Source: Luteolibacter yonseiensis
Lineage (GTDB): Bacteria; Verrucomicrobiota; Verrucomicrobiia; Verrucomicrobiales; Akkermansiaceae
Length of the DNA stretch: 64,000 bases
Assembly: GCF_016595465.1 (NCBI RefSeq)
Contig: NZ_JAENIK010000012.1
Span: 310,001 to 374,000, forward strand
Reading direction: 5' to 3'
Shown piece after piece: positions 27,218 to 37,000 of the stretch; position 1 is the first letter of the stretch; each line of letters starts with the position of its first letter. The notes under the pieces were generated by a model, which was given only the letters and a program-made list of their open reading frames with translations, ran no database searches and was not told the origin of the DNA. Made by a program: the position numbers and the translations under genes.

Positions 27218-28060
27218 ATGATTTTCAGTTCCATCCAATTGGGTCTCACCCGCTTCATATGGTCTATTGCTTTTATAGCAGTGTCCCTGTTCCCGCTTGT
27301 CTCACATGCTGACGAAGCGACCTACACGCTACGTCCCAACGATACGATCAGGTTGGCGGTTTATGAAGAGCCCGACCTCTCGCTTCAGGTCAAGATTCTC
27401 AAGACAGGCCAGGCATCGTTTCCCTTGATTGGTTCGGTGGATGTCGGGGGCCTCACCGTGGCAGCGGCCGCTGCCAAGATCCGCGCCCTATACGCCAAGG
27501 ATTATCTCGTCGACCCCAAACTCACCCTGACAGTCGACGAATATGCGACGGAATTCGTCTCGGTGATCGGAGCCGTGAAGGTGCCGGGCCAGATACCGAT
27601 GCCGGTGTCGGGAAATCTCGATATTGCTTCCGCCATGGCGACAGCAGGCGGACTGACGGAAAACGCAGACCCGAACAACCTCCAGTTGCAGCGTGCGTCC
27701 GGTGGGGTGATCAGCACCTTCAGTCTGAGCTCGATCGAAGGACCCACAGGGCGGATCCGGCTTGCTTCCGGTGATCGTATCATCGTCAACCAAAGTGCCT
27801 TCGTTGGAAAAACCGTCACCGTCATGGGACAAGTGGGACGTCCCGGCCCTCTGGCCTTTCCGGTGAGCGGCCGTCTGGACCTGGTGAAGGCGATTGCCCA
27901 AGCCGGCGGCCTCACGGATCTTGCGAATCCCAAAAAGGTCACGATCAATCGCAGTGGCAAGGTGATCCTGCTGGATTTCAAAGCGATTTCGCAGCGTGGC
28001 GACCAGCCGTTCCTGTTACAGCCTGATGATGTCGTCACCGTGGCCGAGCGTATTTTCTGA
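27218..28060 (+). CDS. polysaccharide export protein, Wza/OtnA type with SLBB domains
   Basis: The product is 280 aa with a signal peptide (FIAVSLFPLVSHA). A Poly_export domain follows (YTLRPNDTIRLAVYEEPDL, SFPLIGSVDVGGLT, ALYAKDYLVDPKLTL). Two SLBB repeats come next (SVIGAVKVPGQIPMP with LDIASAMATAGGLTE, and TVMGQVGRPGPLAFP with LDLVKAIAQAGGLTD). No lipobox cysteine is present, unlike E. coli Wza, and the C-terminal amphipathic helix that forms the outer pore is not obvious. It should form the periplasmic or outer-membrane channel working with the kinase encoded 26 bp downstream. Confidence 0.92.
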   Translation: MIFSSIQLGLTRFIWSIAFIAVSLFPLVSHADEATYTLRPNDTIRLAVYEEPDLSLQVKILKTGQASFPLIGSVDVGGLTVAAAAAKIRALYAKDYLVDPKLTLTVDEYATEFVSVIGAVKVPGQIPMPVSGNLDIASAMATAGGLTENADPNNLQLQRASGGVISTFSLSSIEGPTGRIRLASGDRIIVNQSAFVGKTVTVMGQVGRPGPLAFPVSGRLDLVKAIAQAGGLTDLANPKKVTINRSGKVILLDFKAISQRGDQPFLLQPDDVVTVAERIF

Positions 28061-28086
28061 ACCCCCGTTTCCCATCTTATTGACTC

Positions 28087-30246
28087 ATGCCTCCCTCACA
28101 CCGTTCCCGCCGCCAATCGCTTGAAATGGATGATTTCGAAGACGACGATATGGAAGGAGGTGGCTTCGAGCGTCAGGCCGGTCAGGAAAAGCTGAAACAA
28201 CTGGCGCAGGACCTCATTGGGCGATGGCATTGGATTGCTCTGGGACTCATTTTGGGCGTTCTTGGAAGCTACTATTATATTTCAAAGGCTCCCAAGATAT
28301 ACCAGACCCGTTCGACCCTGTTGATCAAGCAGCAGACCACCGCCGTCATATCCAGTGGTCAGGAGGATGAGATGGACCTCCGTTCCTTGGAGGCGATGAA
28401 CACGGTGGCGGAACGGATCCGGAGACCGGAGCTGATGCAAAAGGTCGCCTCCCGTCCCGAGATTCTTTCCATGCCCGGATTGATTCCGAAAAAGGTGGAT
28501 TGGCTTCCCGCATGGGCGTCGGGTTGGATGAAGGATGGAGCATCTGGAAACTCCCAGACCGAGACCGTTCCCACCACCGAGGCGCTTGCTGGCGCGATTT
28601 CATCGTGGACCAATATTTCAATCCGCAAGGGCACCCGGTTGTTGGATATATCCGTCACCCATCAACGCCCGCAGGTTGCCAAGGTGGTCGCTGACGCCAT
28701 TGCCATGGAGTATCAGGCGGAACTCACGGGAGCCCGGAGCGACAAGGGAAGTTCCTCGATGCAGATTCTTACCGACGAGTCGGAGTCCGCACGGGTCAGG
28801 TTGCAGACCGCCCAAAACGCTCTCGCCAACTACCAGCGTGCGCTTGTCACGTTGAAGGAACTGGAAGGAAAGGAATTGAACAATGCCGAACTGGCCCGGC
28901 GCTATCTGCCCAAACATCCCCGGATGGTGGCTGCGGATGCCGAACTGAACGCGCATAAAACCCGTTTCCTCGCCGAGTTCGATTCCGCGCGCAACTCGAC
29001 CGCCGATCGCGAATACTGGAACACTCACGACAAGGAGTGGCAGGACGCTGCCGGGGATGAGTCCGCGAAATTACTGACGGCCCGCAGGCTCCTGCTGGCG
29101 CGCGGCACGGTTCTCGAACGTGAAATTGAGAGCCAGAACAGCGTTTTCAACAGCGTTCTCACACGCATCCAGGAGTCGGACATCAACAGGCAGGGCGTCG
29201 AATCCGAGATGGATATCAGCAGCCTTGCCTCGTTGCCCGGTGGACCCATCTCCCCGATTCCATCGAAAATCCTGGCGCTGGGTTCGGTCGGTGGTCTTGC
29301 GATGGGCACGTTGATCGCGATGTTTTTCGTCCGTTTGGATAACAAGGTCCACACGGTTGCCCAAGTCGAGCGTGAGACGGGGCTGCCGGTGCTGGCGGCT
29401 GTTTCGGAAATCAACATCACCAAGGTTCTCGCCAGCATCAAACGCAAGCCTGACACGGCGGATGGCCATGAGGCGCGGAAGCTGTGGCATCCTCTCCTCT
29501 TGTTCCGCGACGGCCTCACCTCCACCACCTATGCTGAGATGTTCCGCGTCCTGCGTGCGTCGGTATCCTTGTTGGGTGATGAGAAAAAGAGGCGCATCAG
29601 CCTGTTCTCCAGCGCGCTTCCAGGTGAAGGCAAGACCATGGTTTCCAGCAACTTCGCCCTCGCCTCGGCGCAACAGGGAAAGCGGACATTGTTGGTCGAC
29701 CTCGACCTGCGGAAGCCTGCGGTTCACAAGGTCTTCGGGCTCAAACGCGACAGCCATACCAAGGGGGTCACGGATGTGCTTTCAGGCCAGGCGAAGTTCG
29801 AGGAAGCCGTGTTCTCGGAGACGGGAGCCGAAAATCTTTACATGATGCTTGCTGGTAAAACCGCTCCAAATCCGGGCGAGTTGCTCAACAGTTCCATTTT
29901 GGAGGAGTTCCTCCAGACAGCCTTGAAATACTTCGATCTGGTGGTGCTTGATTCGGCTCCCCTGCTCGCGGTTCCGGATACCCGTATCGTCGCTCCGCTG
30001 GCGGACAACTTCTGTCTGGTGGTGCGTGGCGACTATGTTCCCAAGGCGGCGGTGCGAAGGGTGGTTTCCTTGTTGGACCACGATCATAACCTGCCCAGTG
30101 GCGTTGTTTTCAATGGTTTCTCCGAGAAGCGGCGCTTGATCGGCCAGAACTACTCCTACGGAAACTACGCAACCAGCAAGTATGGCAACGCCTACCGTTA
30201 TGGCTATGGATCTTATGGATCCTACGGCAGTGACGAGAAGGAATAA
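28087..30246 (+). CDS. Wzc-like polysaccharide co-polymerase and tyrosine autokinase
   Basis: The product is 719 aa. An acidic N-terminal patch precedes a membrane helix (WIALGLILGVLGSYYYI), a Wzz domain, a periplasmic coiled coil (residues about 220-330), a second helix near residue 395 with the proline-rich entry (LPGGPISPIPSK), and the BY-kinase domain. Walker A is LPGEGKT near residue 511, Walker A' LLVDLDLRKP, and Walker B VVLDSAP. The tail (about the last 30 residues) has nine tyrosines in the YGSYGSYG style, the autophosphorylation cluster. Family knowledge: cycles of tyrosine phosphorylation control chain length and export with a Wza partner. Confidence 0.93.
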   Translation: MPPSHRSRRQSLEMDDFEDDDMEGGGFERQAGQEKLKQLAQDLIGRWHWIALGLILGVLGSYYYISKAPKIYQTRSTLLIKQQTTAVISSGQEDEMDLRSLEAMNTVAERIRRPELMQKVASRPEILSMPGLIPKKVDWLPAWASGWMKDGASGNSQTETVPTTEALAGAISSWTNISIRKGTRLLDISVTHQRPQVAKVVADAIAMEYQAELTGARSDKGSSSMQILTDESESARVRLQTAQNALANYQRALVTLKELEGKELNNAELARRYLPKHPRMVAADAELNAHKTRFLAEFDSARNSTADREYWNTHDKEWQDAAGDESAKLLTARRLLLARGTVLEREIESQNSVFNSVLTRIQESDINRQGVESEMDISSLASLPGGPISPIPSKILALGSVGGLAMGTLIAMFFVRLDNKVHTVAQVERETGLPVLAAVSEINITKVLASIKRKPDTADGHEARKLWHPLLLFRDGLTSTTYAEMFRVLRASVSLLGDEKKRRISLFSSALPGEGKTMVSSNFALASAQQGKRTLLVDLDLRKPAVHKVFGLKRDSHTKGVTDVLSGQAKFEEAVFSETGAENLYMMLAGKTAPNPGELLNSSILEEFLQTALKYFDLVVLDSAPLLAVPDTRIVAPLADNFCLVVRGDYVPKAAVRRVVSLLDHDHNLPSGVVFNGFSEKRRLIGQNYSYGNYATSKYGNAYRYGYGSYGSYGSDEKE

Positions 30247-30305
30247 CGGAGAGGCGAGTTCTTCCGGTTTCCGGCAATTTTCTTGTCGGACCGGGGAAAT
30301 TCGCG

Positions 30306-31061
30306 ATGTTTCATGGGGAGATGTTGTCTGATCCTGGTGTCCTTGCGCTCGCGATGCTGGCGGCACTGTGCATCGGCCTTTCGAAGGCCGGGTTCAGCGG
30401 CATTTCGATGGTGTCGATCGTCCTGCTGGCCGACATCTACGGTTCGAAAGCATCCGTGGGTCTTACTCTGCCTCTTTTGATCGCCGCGGATCTCATGGCG
30501 TATCCCGCGTTTCTCAAACATGGATCGTGGAAGCCTGTTTGGAAACTGCTGCTTCCGTCGCTTGTAGGCATCGCGGTCGGATGGTGGCTGCTGGGAGAGA
30601 TTTCCGAGGCAACCGCACGCCGTGTGATTGGAAGCTGCGTGCTGACGATGGTGTTGCTGCAGGCGTTCCGCCGCTGGCAACCGGTGGCATTCGAACGATT
30701 GGCGGAATCCGTTGGCTTCGGCACCGCAGCCGGTGTGCTGGGTGGGTTCGCAACAATGCTGGCCAATGCCGCCGGTCCGGTGATCCAGCTTTATCTGATG
30801 GCGCGGAAAACTCCGAAAATGGAGCTTATCGGCATAGGTGCGAGATTCTTCCTCCTCATCAATCTGCTCAAGGTCCCCCTGAACGCGCGATTGGCGCTGA
30901 TCACTCCGGAGAGCCTGCAGGACAATCTCAAGCTCCTGCCTGCCGTGGCGGTGGGAATTCTCGGAGGGAAGTGGATCCTGCGGCACGTGCCTCAGATTGT
31001 CTTCGAATGGATGATCGTGATATTTGCCGCCATCGCCGGGATGCGCATGGTTTTCTGGTGA
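30306..31061 (+). CDS. TauE/SafE family membrane permease
   Basis: The product is 251 aa with about eight hydrophobic helices. The first repeat starts LAALCIGLSKAGFSG, and the second half has GVLGGFATMLANAAGPV, the mirrored TauE motif. The family exports sulfite, sulfoacetate or related anions or takes up organic acids; the substrate cannot be assigned here. It stands alone between the Wzc-like gene (60 bp away) and the convergent tex gene. It may be transcribed from the exopolysaccharide block since no terminator is visible between them. Confidence 0.85.
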   Translation: MFHGEMLSDPGVLALAMLAALCIGLSKAGFSGISMVSIVLLADIYGSKASVGLTLPLLIAADLMAYPAFLKHGSWKPVWKLLLPSLVGIAVGWWLLGEISEATARRVIGSCVLTMVLLQAFRRWQPVAFERLAESVGFGTAAGVLGGFATMLANAAGPVIQLYLMARKTPKMELIGIGARFFLLINLLKVPLNARLALITPESLQDNLKLLPAVAVGILGGKWILRHVPQIVFEWMIVIFAAIAGMRMVFW

Positions 31062-31193
31062 ACATCGAGTGTCTTGGAAGCAGGCGCGCAGCCGGCCCAC
31101 CGGTGACCATTTTTGAACGAACCCTCCACTGCCGTGACGGTCATCACCCCGCACCATGGCTGGCGGGGGCGATGATGAGACGCCGCTTCCAGA

Positions 31194-33503
31194 TTACTTC
31201 TTCTTTGCCTGGCTGAGCGCTTGCGAAAACCAGTCGTTGTTCGGTGCGGAGTTCGGGCGGAAGTCAGGGTTGCGTCCTCCACCCTGGGGACGGTGTCCCC
31301 GGTTGCCGCTGTTGTTGTTCGGGCGGGCGTCGCGGTCCTCGCCAGTGCTGCGGCGGTTGTCGAGGTCCACCTTGGACTTCATGGAGAGGGCGATGCGGTT
31401 GCGCTTGAGGTCTACCTCCACGACGGTGACCTGGACCTTCTGGCCGACCTTCACGACCTCCGACGCATCGCGGATGAAGTGGTCCGCCAGTTGGGAAACG
31501 TGGACGAGGCCGTCCTGGTGGACGCCGACATCGACAAAGGCGCCGAAGGCGGTGACGTTCGTGACGATGCCGGGGAGCTTCATGCCGATCTGGAGGTCGG
31601 ACGGCTTCTCGACGCCTTCGACGAAGGAGAAGAGTTCGAATTGTTTCCGCGGGTCGCGGCCCGGTTTGGCGAGTTCGGCGACGATGTCCTTGAGCGTCGG
31701 CAGGCCGACCTGGTCATCGACATATTTTTGGAGATCGATCTTCTTGCGGGCGGCCTCGTTGCCGAGCAAATCCTCGACCTTGCAGCCGGCATCGGAGGCC
31801 ATTTTTTCCACGAGAGGGTAACGCTCGGGGTGGACGGCGGAAGAATCGAGCGGGTGATTGCCTCCACGGACGCGGAGGAACCCGGCGGCTTGCTCGAAGG
31901 CTTTTTCCCCGAGGCGCGGGACCTTCTTTAACTGCTCGCGGGAAGTGAAGGCCCCGTTCTCATTGCGGAAGGCGACGATGTTTTCCGCGAGCGAGGCGTT
32001 CAGGCCCGAGACGTAGGAAAGAAGCTGCTTGGAGGCGGTGTTCAGCTCCACACCAACGGAGTTCACCGCGCTGACGACGGTGTCGTCGAGGCTGGCCTTG
32101 AGCGCGCGTTGGTCGACATCGTGCTGGTATTGGCCGACGCCGATGGCTTTCGCGTCAATCTTCACCAGTTCGGCGAGCGGGTCCATGAGGCGGCGGCCGA
32201 TGCTGACTGCTCCGCGCACGGTGACGTCTTCGTTCGGGAATTCCTCCCGGGCGACGTCCGAGGCGGAGTAGATCGAGGCACCGCTCTCATTCACCATCAC
32301 GACGGGGATGGAGGAGGGGAGCTTGAGTTTCTTGATGAAGGCTTCTGTTTCGCGGGAGGCCGTGCCGTTGCCGATGGCGATCGCCTCGATGTCGTGCTTC
32401 TTGATGAGCGTGGTGACCTCGACGGCGGCATCGTAGAGCTGGGTGTTCGATCCTGCGGTGGCGTGGAGCACGGTGTGGTGGAGGAGCTTGCCGGAGCGGT
32501 CCAGCACGACGGTCTTGCAGCCGGTTCTGAAGCCGGGGTCGATGGCGAGCAGACGTTTTTCTCCCAGTGGCGAGGCAAGGAGGAGCTCGCGGAAGTTGTC
32601 AGCGAAGACGCTGATGGCGGTCTCGTCGGCGCGTTTTTTCGCAAGGAGACGGGCCTCGGTTTCCATGGAGGGCATGAGCAGGCGCTTGCACCCGTCCTCC
32701 ACGGCTTGGGCGACGTGCTTGCCGGCCGGGCCGGTGGATTTCACCCAATCCGGCAGGGCTGTGCCGGTGACGCGGTCAAGCGGGACCTCCACGCGCATGA
32801 GCAGGAAACCTTCCTTTTCGCCCCGGCGGATGGCGAGCATGCGGTGGGACGGAATGGAGTGGAACGGCTCGCTCCACTCGAAGTAGTCGCGGAACTTCTG
32901 CGCGTCCGCCTCCTCGTCCTTTCCATACATGATCTTGGAGGAAACGGTGGCGTCTTCTTCGTAGATCTTCCGGACGCGGCCACGCAGCGGGGCGTCATCC
33001 GCCACACGCTCGGCGATGATGTCGCGGGCACCGGCAAGGGCTTCCACGATGGTCGGCACTTCCATTTCCGGGTTGAGGAACTTGGCAGCCTCCTCCTCGG
33101 GATCGGCGGACTGGTTTTCGAAAATGAAATCGGCGAGCGGGGTGAGACCGCGTTCGATGGCCTTGGTAGCGCGGGTCTGGCGCTTGGGGCGGTAGGGGGC
33201 GAAGATGTCCTCCACGGCGTTCACCGTGAGCGCGGCTTCCAGCTTTTTCTTCAGCTCGGGTGTGAGCAGTGACCGTTCCTCAAGGGATTTCAGCACTGCG
33301 GTGCGGCGGGAATCAAGCTCGGCGAGCTGAAGCATGCGGTCCCGGATGGTGGTGATCTGGACCTCGTCGAGCGATCCGGTCTGCTCCTTCCGGTAGCGGG
33401 AAATGAAAGGAACGGTGCCTCCCTCGGCGATGAGCTTGGAGGTGGCGGTGACGGAGGAAAGAGAGATTCCGGTTTCCCGGGCGATTACTTCGAGGTGAGT
33501 CAT
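31194..33503 (-). CDS. tex: Tex-type RNA-binding transcriptional accessory protein
   Basis: The product is 769 aa and starts with the standard Tex N-terminus (LEVIARETGISLSS, GGTVPFISRYRKE). In order it has the HtH-rich N-terminal domain, the YqgF/RNase-H-like domain (AIDPGFRTGCKTVVLD), helix-hairpin-helix motifs (KVPRLGEKAFEQAAGFL) and the S1 RNA-binding domain (GIVTNVTAFGAFVDVGVHQD) near residue 650. An Arg/Gly/Asn-rich tail of about 60 residues after S1 is longer than in E. coli or Pseudomonas Tex. The protein binds nucleic acid and ribosomes and affects transcription and stress tolerance in several bacteria. Confidence 0.95.
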   Translation of the reverse strand: MTHLEVIARETGISLSSVTATSKLIAEGGTVPFISRYRKEQTGSLDEVQITTIRDRMLQLAELDSRRTAVLKSLEERSLLTPELKKKLEAALTVNAVEDIFAPYRPKRQTRATKAIERGLTPLADFIFENQSADPEEEAAKFLNPEMEVPTIVEALAGARDIIAERVADDAPLRGRVRKIYEEDATVSSKIMYGKDEEADAQKFRDYFEWSEPFHSIPSHRMLAIRRGEKEGFLLMRVEVPLDRVTGTALPDWVKSTGPAGKHVAQAVEDGCKRLLMPSMETEARLLAKKRADETAISVFADNFRELLLASPLGEKRLLAIDPGFRTGCKTVVLDRSGKLLHHTVLHATAGSNTQLYDAAVEVTTLIKKHDIEAIAIGNGTASRETEAFIKKLKLPSSIPVVMVNESGASIYSASDVAREEFPNEDVTVRGAVSIGRRLMDPLAELVKIDAKAIGVGQYQHDVDQRALKASLDDTVVSAVNSVGVELNTASKQLLSYVSGLNASLAENIVAFRNENGAFTSREQLKKVPRLGEKAFEQAAGFLRVRGGNHPLDSSAVHPERYPLVEKMASDAGCKVEDLLGNEAARKKIDLQKYVDDQVGLPTLKDIVAELAKPGRDPRKQFELFSFVEGVEKPSDLQIGMKLPGIVTNVTAFGAFVDVGVHQDGLVHVSQLADHFIRDASEVVKVGQKVQVTVVEVDLKRNRIALSMKSKVDLDNRRSTGEDRDARPNNNSGNRGHRPQGGGRNPDFRPNSAPNNDWFSQALSQAKKK

Positions 33504-33791
33504 GCGAGCGGCTGGTGTAATTCAGTCGGGCGGGGTGGGCAAGGATTTGGAAGTGGGAAAATTCCGGGGAAACGCCCGTGTTCTCAGTCTCAATGAGATT
33601 GATCTGGCGGGGAGCATGGCGCCAGCTTCGAGATCATCCTGAAGGCGTCCGAGGAGGATTTTGGGAAGCTGCTGGTCAGGAATCCCGAATGATTTCCAGA
33701 AATCGCCGTTTTCTGATGTCTGGTACAGACGGTGCGCGGAACAATAAGGGATTGTGTCCATGCTTTTTCGAGGTCAGCTTCGGGTTCCCCC

Positions 33792-36509
33792 GTGTTTAAA
33801 ACCCGTTTCGTCCTTATCGCCGTATCGGCGGTGTTTGTTTCGCAAATGCCGCTGCGCGGACAGTTGTTGGTCACGGAGATCCAGTCGCAGCAGTCGTCGA
33901 CGGCGACTGCATCAGGGGCGAACGACTACTGGGAGCTGACCAATTTCGGCGGTTCGACGATTTCCCTGGCGAATTATCGATGGACGGACGAAGCCCGGAG
34001 TTTTTCCGCTGCGGTGCCCGTTCCAGCGGGAACGCTTATCTCACCCGGCGAGTCGGTCATCTTCACCCGTGCCACCGCCGCGGCCTTCCGCAACTGGTGG
34101 GGGCTGGGATCGAACGTACAGATTTTCGGAACGACCGGCGCTCCCGGACTGGGACCGGGTGACGCCATCACCTTGTTCAACGCATCCGGTGTGGAAATCT
34201 TCAATTTCAGGTATTCGGCTGCTGGATTCACGAGGTCCAACGGTTCGCTGGCTGGCGGTGGTCATGCCGGGCCATCGGCTGGAGGGGGGGACGATACGCA
34301 GGCGCTGATCTGGGACCCGACATATGGCACCGCCAGTCCTCGTTACACTTTCGCGACGGGGGTGAATTTCAGCACGTTCAAGGCGGCGATCGGGGATGAC
34401 CTGGGATCGCCGGGGTTGATCGGTTCGGCGGGATCTCCGCCCGTGGTGGACTTCACCGTGGATCAAACCAGCGTGCGCTTCGGTGAAACGGTGACTTTCA
34501 CGGCGACTGTCGGAAATGCGACGGGCGATGTTTCCTACCAATGGGATTTCGGGGACGGTTATGGAGACGGCGGCTCGGGAGCGGTGGTCACACACCGATA
34601 TGCCCGGGGCGGAAATCATACGGTCAGCGTCACCGCGACGGCGGAGAATGGCAGCGATTCAAAGGTGAAAACCTTATCCATCACCATTGGCGCGTTCGGC
34701 CAGGATGGTGATGAGGACGGTCTGGCGGATGGCCTGGAATATTACTTCGCCACCAATCCGGAAAGTGGTGAGAATACCCGTAACCTGCCACGTCTGGTGA
34801 GGAGCTCCACCGGCATGAGACTCAGGCATTCCACACGTGCCGGCATTTCGGAGGTCGCCGGAGTTTTCGAAACATCCGGTGATCTCGTGAATTGGGAAAC
34901 CGCCGTTCCGGGCTTGGATCTTGATTTCACCAGCGCATCGTCCGATAGTGAAACAACCAGCATCATCCACACCCTTTCCGGCACCGCGCCATCGCCTGCC
35001 GGCCAATCCGCCGACCATCTCACGCCAAATCTGCAGGATACCGCGGGAGCCGCGCTTGGTGGAATAAGGGTGGAGAATCTGGGGATGGTCGGCGTGGGAA
35101 GGATCTCCGCCGCCACGCTGGATCAATTCGGAGAGACGCTGGGAGGATCGTCCGGACTCTGCATCACGGGCTGGAGCTACGACAGTGGACAGGGAAAATT
35201 TTCGGGGGTTCTGAACATGCTTCCGGACCGGGGTTTCAATGTCGGCAGCACATTCTCCAATTACGCCGCGCGGGTCCACAAGCTGGCATTCACCTTTGCC
35301 CCGTATTATGGCGCCGGTCCTGTGGCCCTGCGACAGGTGGTGCCTGTTTATAAAGGTTCCACGAAATTCACCTACCAGGATGGTGCCGTGACGAAATTCA
35401 CCACGGGGCTGAATCCGACCGGAGTGGGTACCTTGTTCGGTCAGGCGGTGGGGACGGTTACGACGGCGAACGGGCCGGGCGGAAACCAGCTCAGCCTGCT
35501 GAGTTTCGATGCCGAGGCATTGCAACTGCTGCCGGATGGTTCCGGTTTCGTCTCGGACGAATACGGAGCCTGCATCGCGAGATTCGACTCCACCCGGAAG
35601 ATCACCGGCATCACCCGACTGCCGGAGGCTGCACGTCCGCACCGGCCGGCCGGCACGCTGAATTTCGATTCTGAAAACACCCCCACCACCGGTCGCCGTG
35701 AAAACCAGGGGATCGAGGGCATCGCCGTCACTCCGGATGGCACGCGCCTCTTCGCGCTGCTCCAGAGCGGACTCGTGCAGGACATCCATGCGGACGCCCA
35801 GACCCGCAACAATACCCGGCTTTTTGTTTACGACATCAGCGGCATGTTGGTGGATGCTCCCCAGTTGATCGGCGAGTATGTGGTGAAGCTTCCCCGCTAC
35901 GATTCCAACGGAAACGGCTCTGGTATCAACCGCACGGCGAACCAATCCGAGATCGTGGCAATAGGACCCGCGCAATTCCTCATGCTGCCGCAGGATGGGA
36001 ATGGCCTCGGAAGCGATTCCACGGATCCCGGAGTCTACAAGTCCGTGCAACTTGTCGATTTCGGCTCGGCGACCAATATTCTCGGGCAGTATGACACCGA
36101 AGGCGCGGCGGTCAGTCCCGGTGGAGTGTTGCGTGCGGGAATCAGGGCCGCGGCGTCGAAGGACGTGGTGAATATCCTCAATCCGGCGGATCACGCGAAA
36201 TTCGGCATCAACACGACGAACTCCGCGCCGGATCTGTTCACCCTTCAGGAAAAATTGGAAGGCATGTCGCTTGTCCCGGATCTGTCCACGTCCCGGACGG
36301 ACGATTACTTCCTCTTCGTGGCGAATGACAATGACTTCCAAAGCCCCTCGGTGAGGATGCTCTCCACCACCGGGGTGATCCAGAATTTCGGGGACGGACG
36401 AAAAAACGTGGGAAACGGGAGAGTCACCAATGACGCGACATTCTACGTTTACCGCCTGCTCATCGCAGCTCCCGAAAACCGGTTTTTCCGGATGAAGGTG
36501 ACGAATTGA
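33792..36509 (+). CDS. secreted lamin-tail/PKD/phytase-esterase-like protein
   Basis: The product is 905 aa from a GTG at 33792, which starts a signal peptide (FVLIAVSAVFVSQMPLRG); a GTG at 33732 would add 20 residues ahead of it. Domains in order: lamin-tail domain (LLVTEIQ, NDYWELTNFGG, LANYRWTDE; about residues 24-160), PKD domain (VSYQWDFGDGYGDGG; about 220-300), a DEDGLADGLEYYFAT calcium-type linker, then the esterase-like domain of phytase (WSYDSGQGKFSGVLN, GFVSDEYGACIARFD, GIEGIAVTPDG). The last domain is expected to hydrolyse phosphodiesters or esters. It is probably an extracellular enzyme. No phosphate-regulated partner is adjacent. Confidence 0.85.
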   Translation: MFKTRFVLIAVSAVFVSQMPLRGQLLVTEIQSQQSSTATASGANDYWELTNFGGSTISLANYRWTDEARSFSAAVPVPAGTLISPGESVIFTRATAAAFRNWWGLGSNVQIFGTTGAPGLGPGDAITLFNASGVEIFNFRYSAAGFTRSNGSLAGGGHAGPSAGGGDDTQALIWDPTYGTASPRYTFATGVNFSTFKAAIGDDLGSPGLIGSAGSPPVVDFTVDQTSVRFGETVTFTATVGNATGDVSYQWDFGDGYGDGGSGAVVTHRYARGGNHTVSVTATAENGSDSKVKTLSITIGAFGQDGDEDGLADGLEYYFATNPESGENTRNLPRLVRSSTGMRLRHSTRAGISEVAGVFETSGDLVNWETAVPGLDLDFTSASSDSETTSIIHTLSGTAPSPAGQSADHLTPNLQDTAGAALGGIRVENLGMVGVGRISAATLDQFGETLGGSSGLCITGWSYDSGQGKFSGVLNMLPDRGFNVGSTFSNYAARVHKLAFTFAPYYGAGPVALRQVVPVYKGSTKFTYQDGAVTKFTTGLNPTGVGTLFGQAVGTVTTANGPGGNQLSLLSFDAEALQLLPDGSGFVSDEYGACIARFDSTRKITGITRLPEAARPHRPAGTLNFDSENTPTTGRRENQGIEGIAVTPDGTRLFALLQSGLVQDIHADAQTRNNTRLFVYDISGMLVDAPQLIGEYVVKLPRYDSNGNGSGINRTANQSEIVAIGPAQFLMLPQDGNGLGSDSTDPGVYKSVQLVDFGSATNILGQYDTEGAAVSPGGVLRAGIRAAASKDVVNILNPADHAKFGINTTNSAPDLFTLQEKLEGMSLVPDLSTSRTDDYFLFVANDNDFQSPSVRMLSTTGVIQNFGDGRKNVGNGRVTNDATFYVYRLLIAAPENRFFRMKVTN

Positions 36510-36527
36510 CGTGATGGTGGAATCCTT

Positions 36528-36559
36528 CGTGCGAAAATAAAAATCGACCTTTTCGCACG
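36528..36559. terminator. hairpin between the secreted-esterase gene and queF
   Basis: CGTGCGAAAA and TTTTCGCACG form a perfect 10-bp stem with a 12-nt loop, 18 bp after the stop codon. No clear T run follows, so it could be a weak or bidirectional terminator or an element in the queF leader. It does not resemble a preQ1 riboswitch. Confidence 0.5.
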
Positions 36560-36577
36560 GCGTTTCAGAATCCGGCC

Positions 36578-37000
36578 ATGCCCGGTCGCGAAGATCTTCA
36601 GAATTTGTCCCTGCTTGGAAAAGCCGAGTCCCGCCTGCCCGCCAGTCCGGACGAGGCGAAATTGGAAATTTTTCCCAACCAGCGGCCCGGCCGCCGGTAT
36701 TGGATCACGCTCAAGACGTCGGAATTCTCCTCATTATGCCCCGTTACCGGTCAACCGGACAGCGCGCATCTGGAGATCCGCTACGTGCCGGGTGATACCA
36801 TCGTGGAAACCAAGTCGCTGAAATTCTATCTCGCCTCGTTCCGCAACCAACCCGCGTTCAACGAGGAAATCGTCAACCGCATCCTCGACGATCTCGTGGC
36901 GGCGCTCCAACCGAAGGAGCTCGTCGTGCGGGGCGAATTCGCTCCCCGCGGAGGCATCCAGCTCACGACGGAAGCGGTTTACCCGGAATGTGACGCATGA
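36578..37000 (+). CDS. queF: preQ1 synthase (NADPH-dependent 7-cyano-7-deazaguanine reductase)
   Basis: The product is 140 aa, the length of the type-I (Bacillus-like) QueF. The catalytic cysteine is C54 in SSLCPVTGQPD, with the general acid D61. The NADPH-binding motif ETKSLKFYLASFRN follows. The enzyme reduces the nitrile of preQ0 to the amine preQ1 in the cytoplasm, the last step before tRNA insertion. It overlaps queC by 4 bp (ATGA), so the two are translationally coupled. It heads the queF-queC-queD-folE2 set. Confidence 0.95.
   Translation: MPGREDLQNLSLLGKAESRLPASPDEAKLEIFPNQRPGRRYWITLKTSEFSSLCPVTGQPDSAHLEIRYVPGDTIVETKSLKFYLASFRNQPAFNEEIVNRILDDLVAALQPKELVVRGEFAPRGGIQLTTEAVYPECDA

Noticed and set aside
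36510..36577. preQ1 riboswitch before queF
   Set aside because: Only a simple 10-bp hairpin is present; the pseudoknot pattern and A-rich tail are missing.
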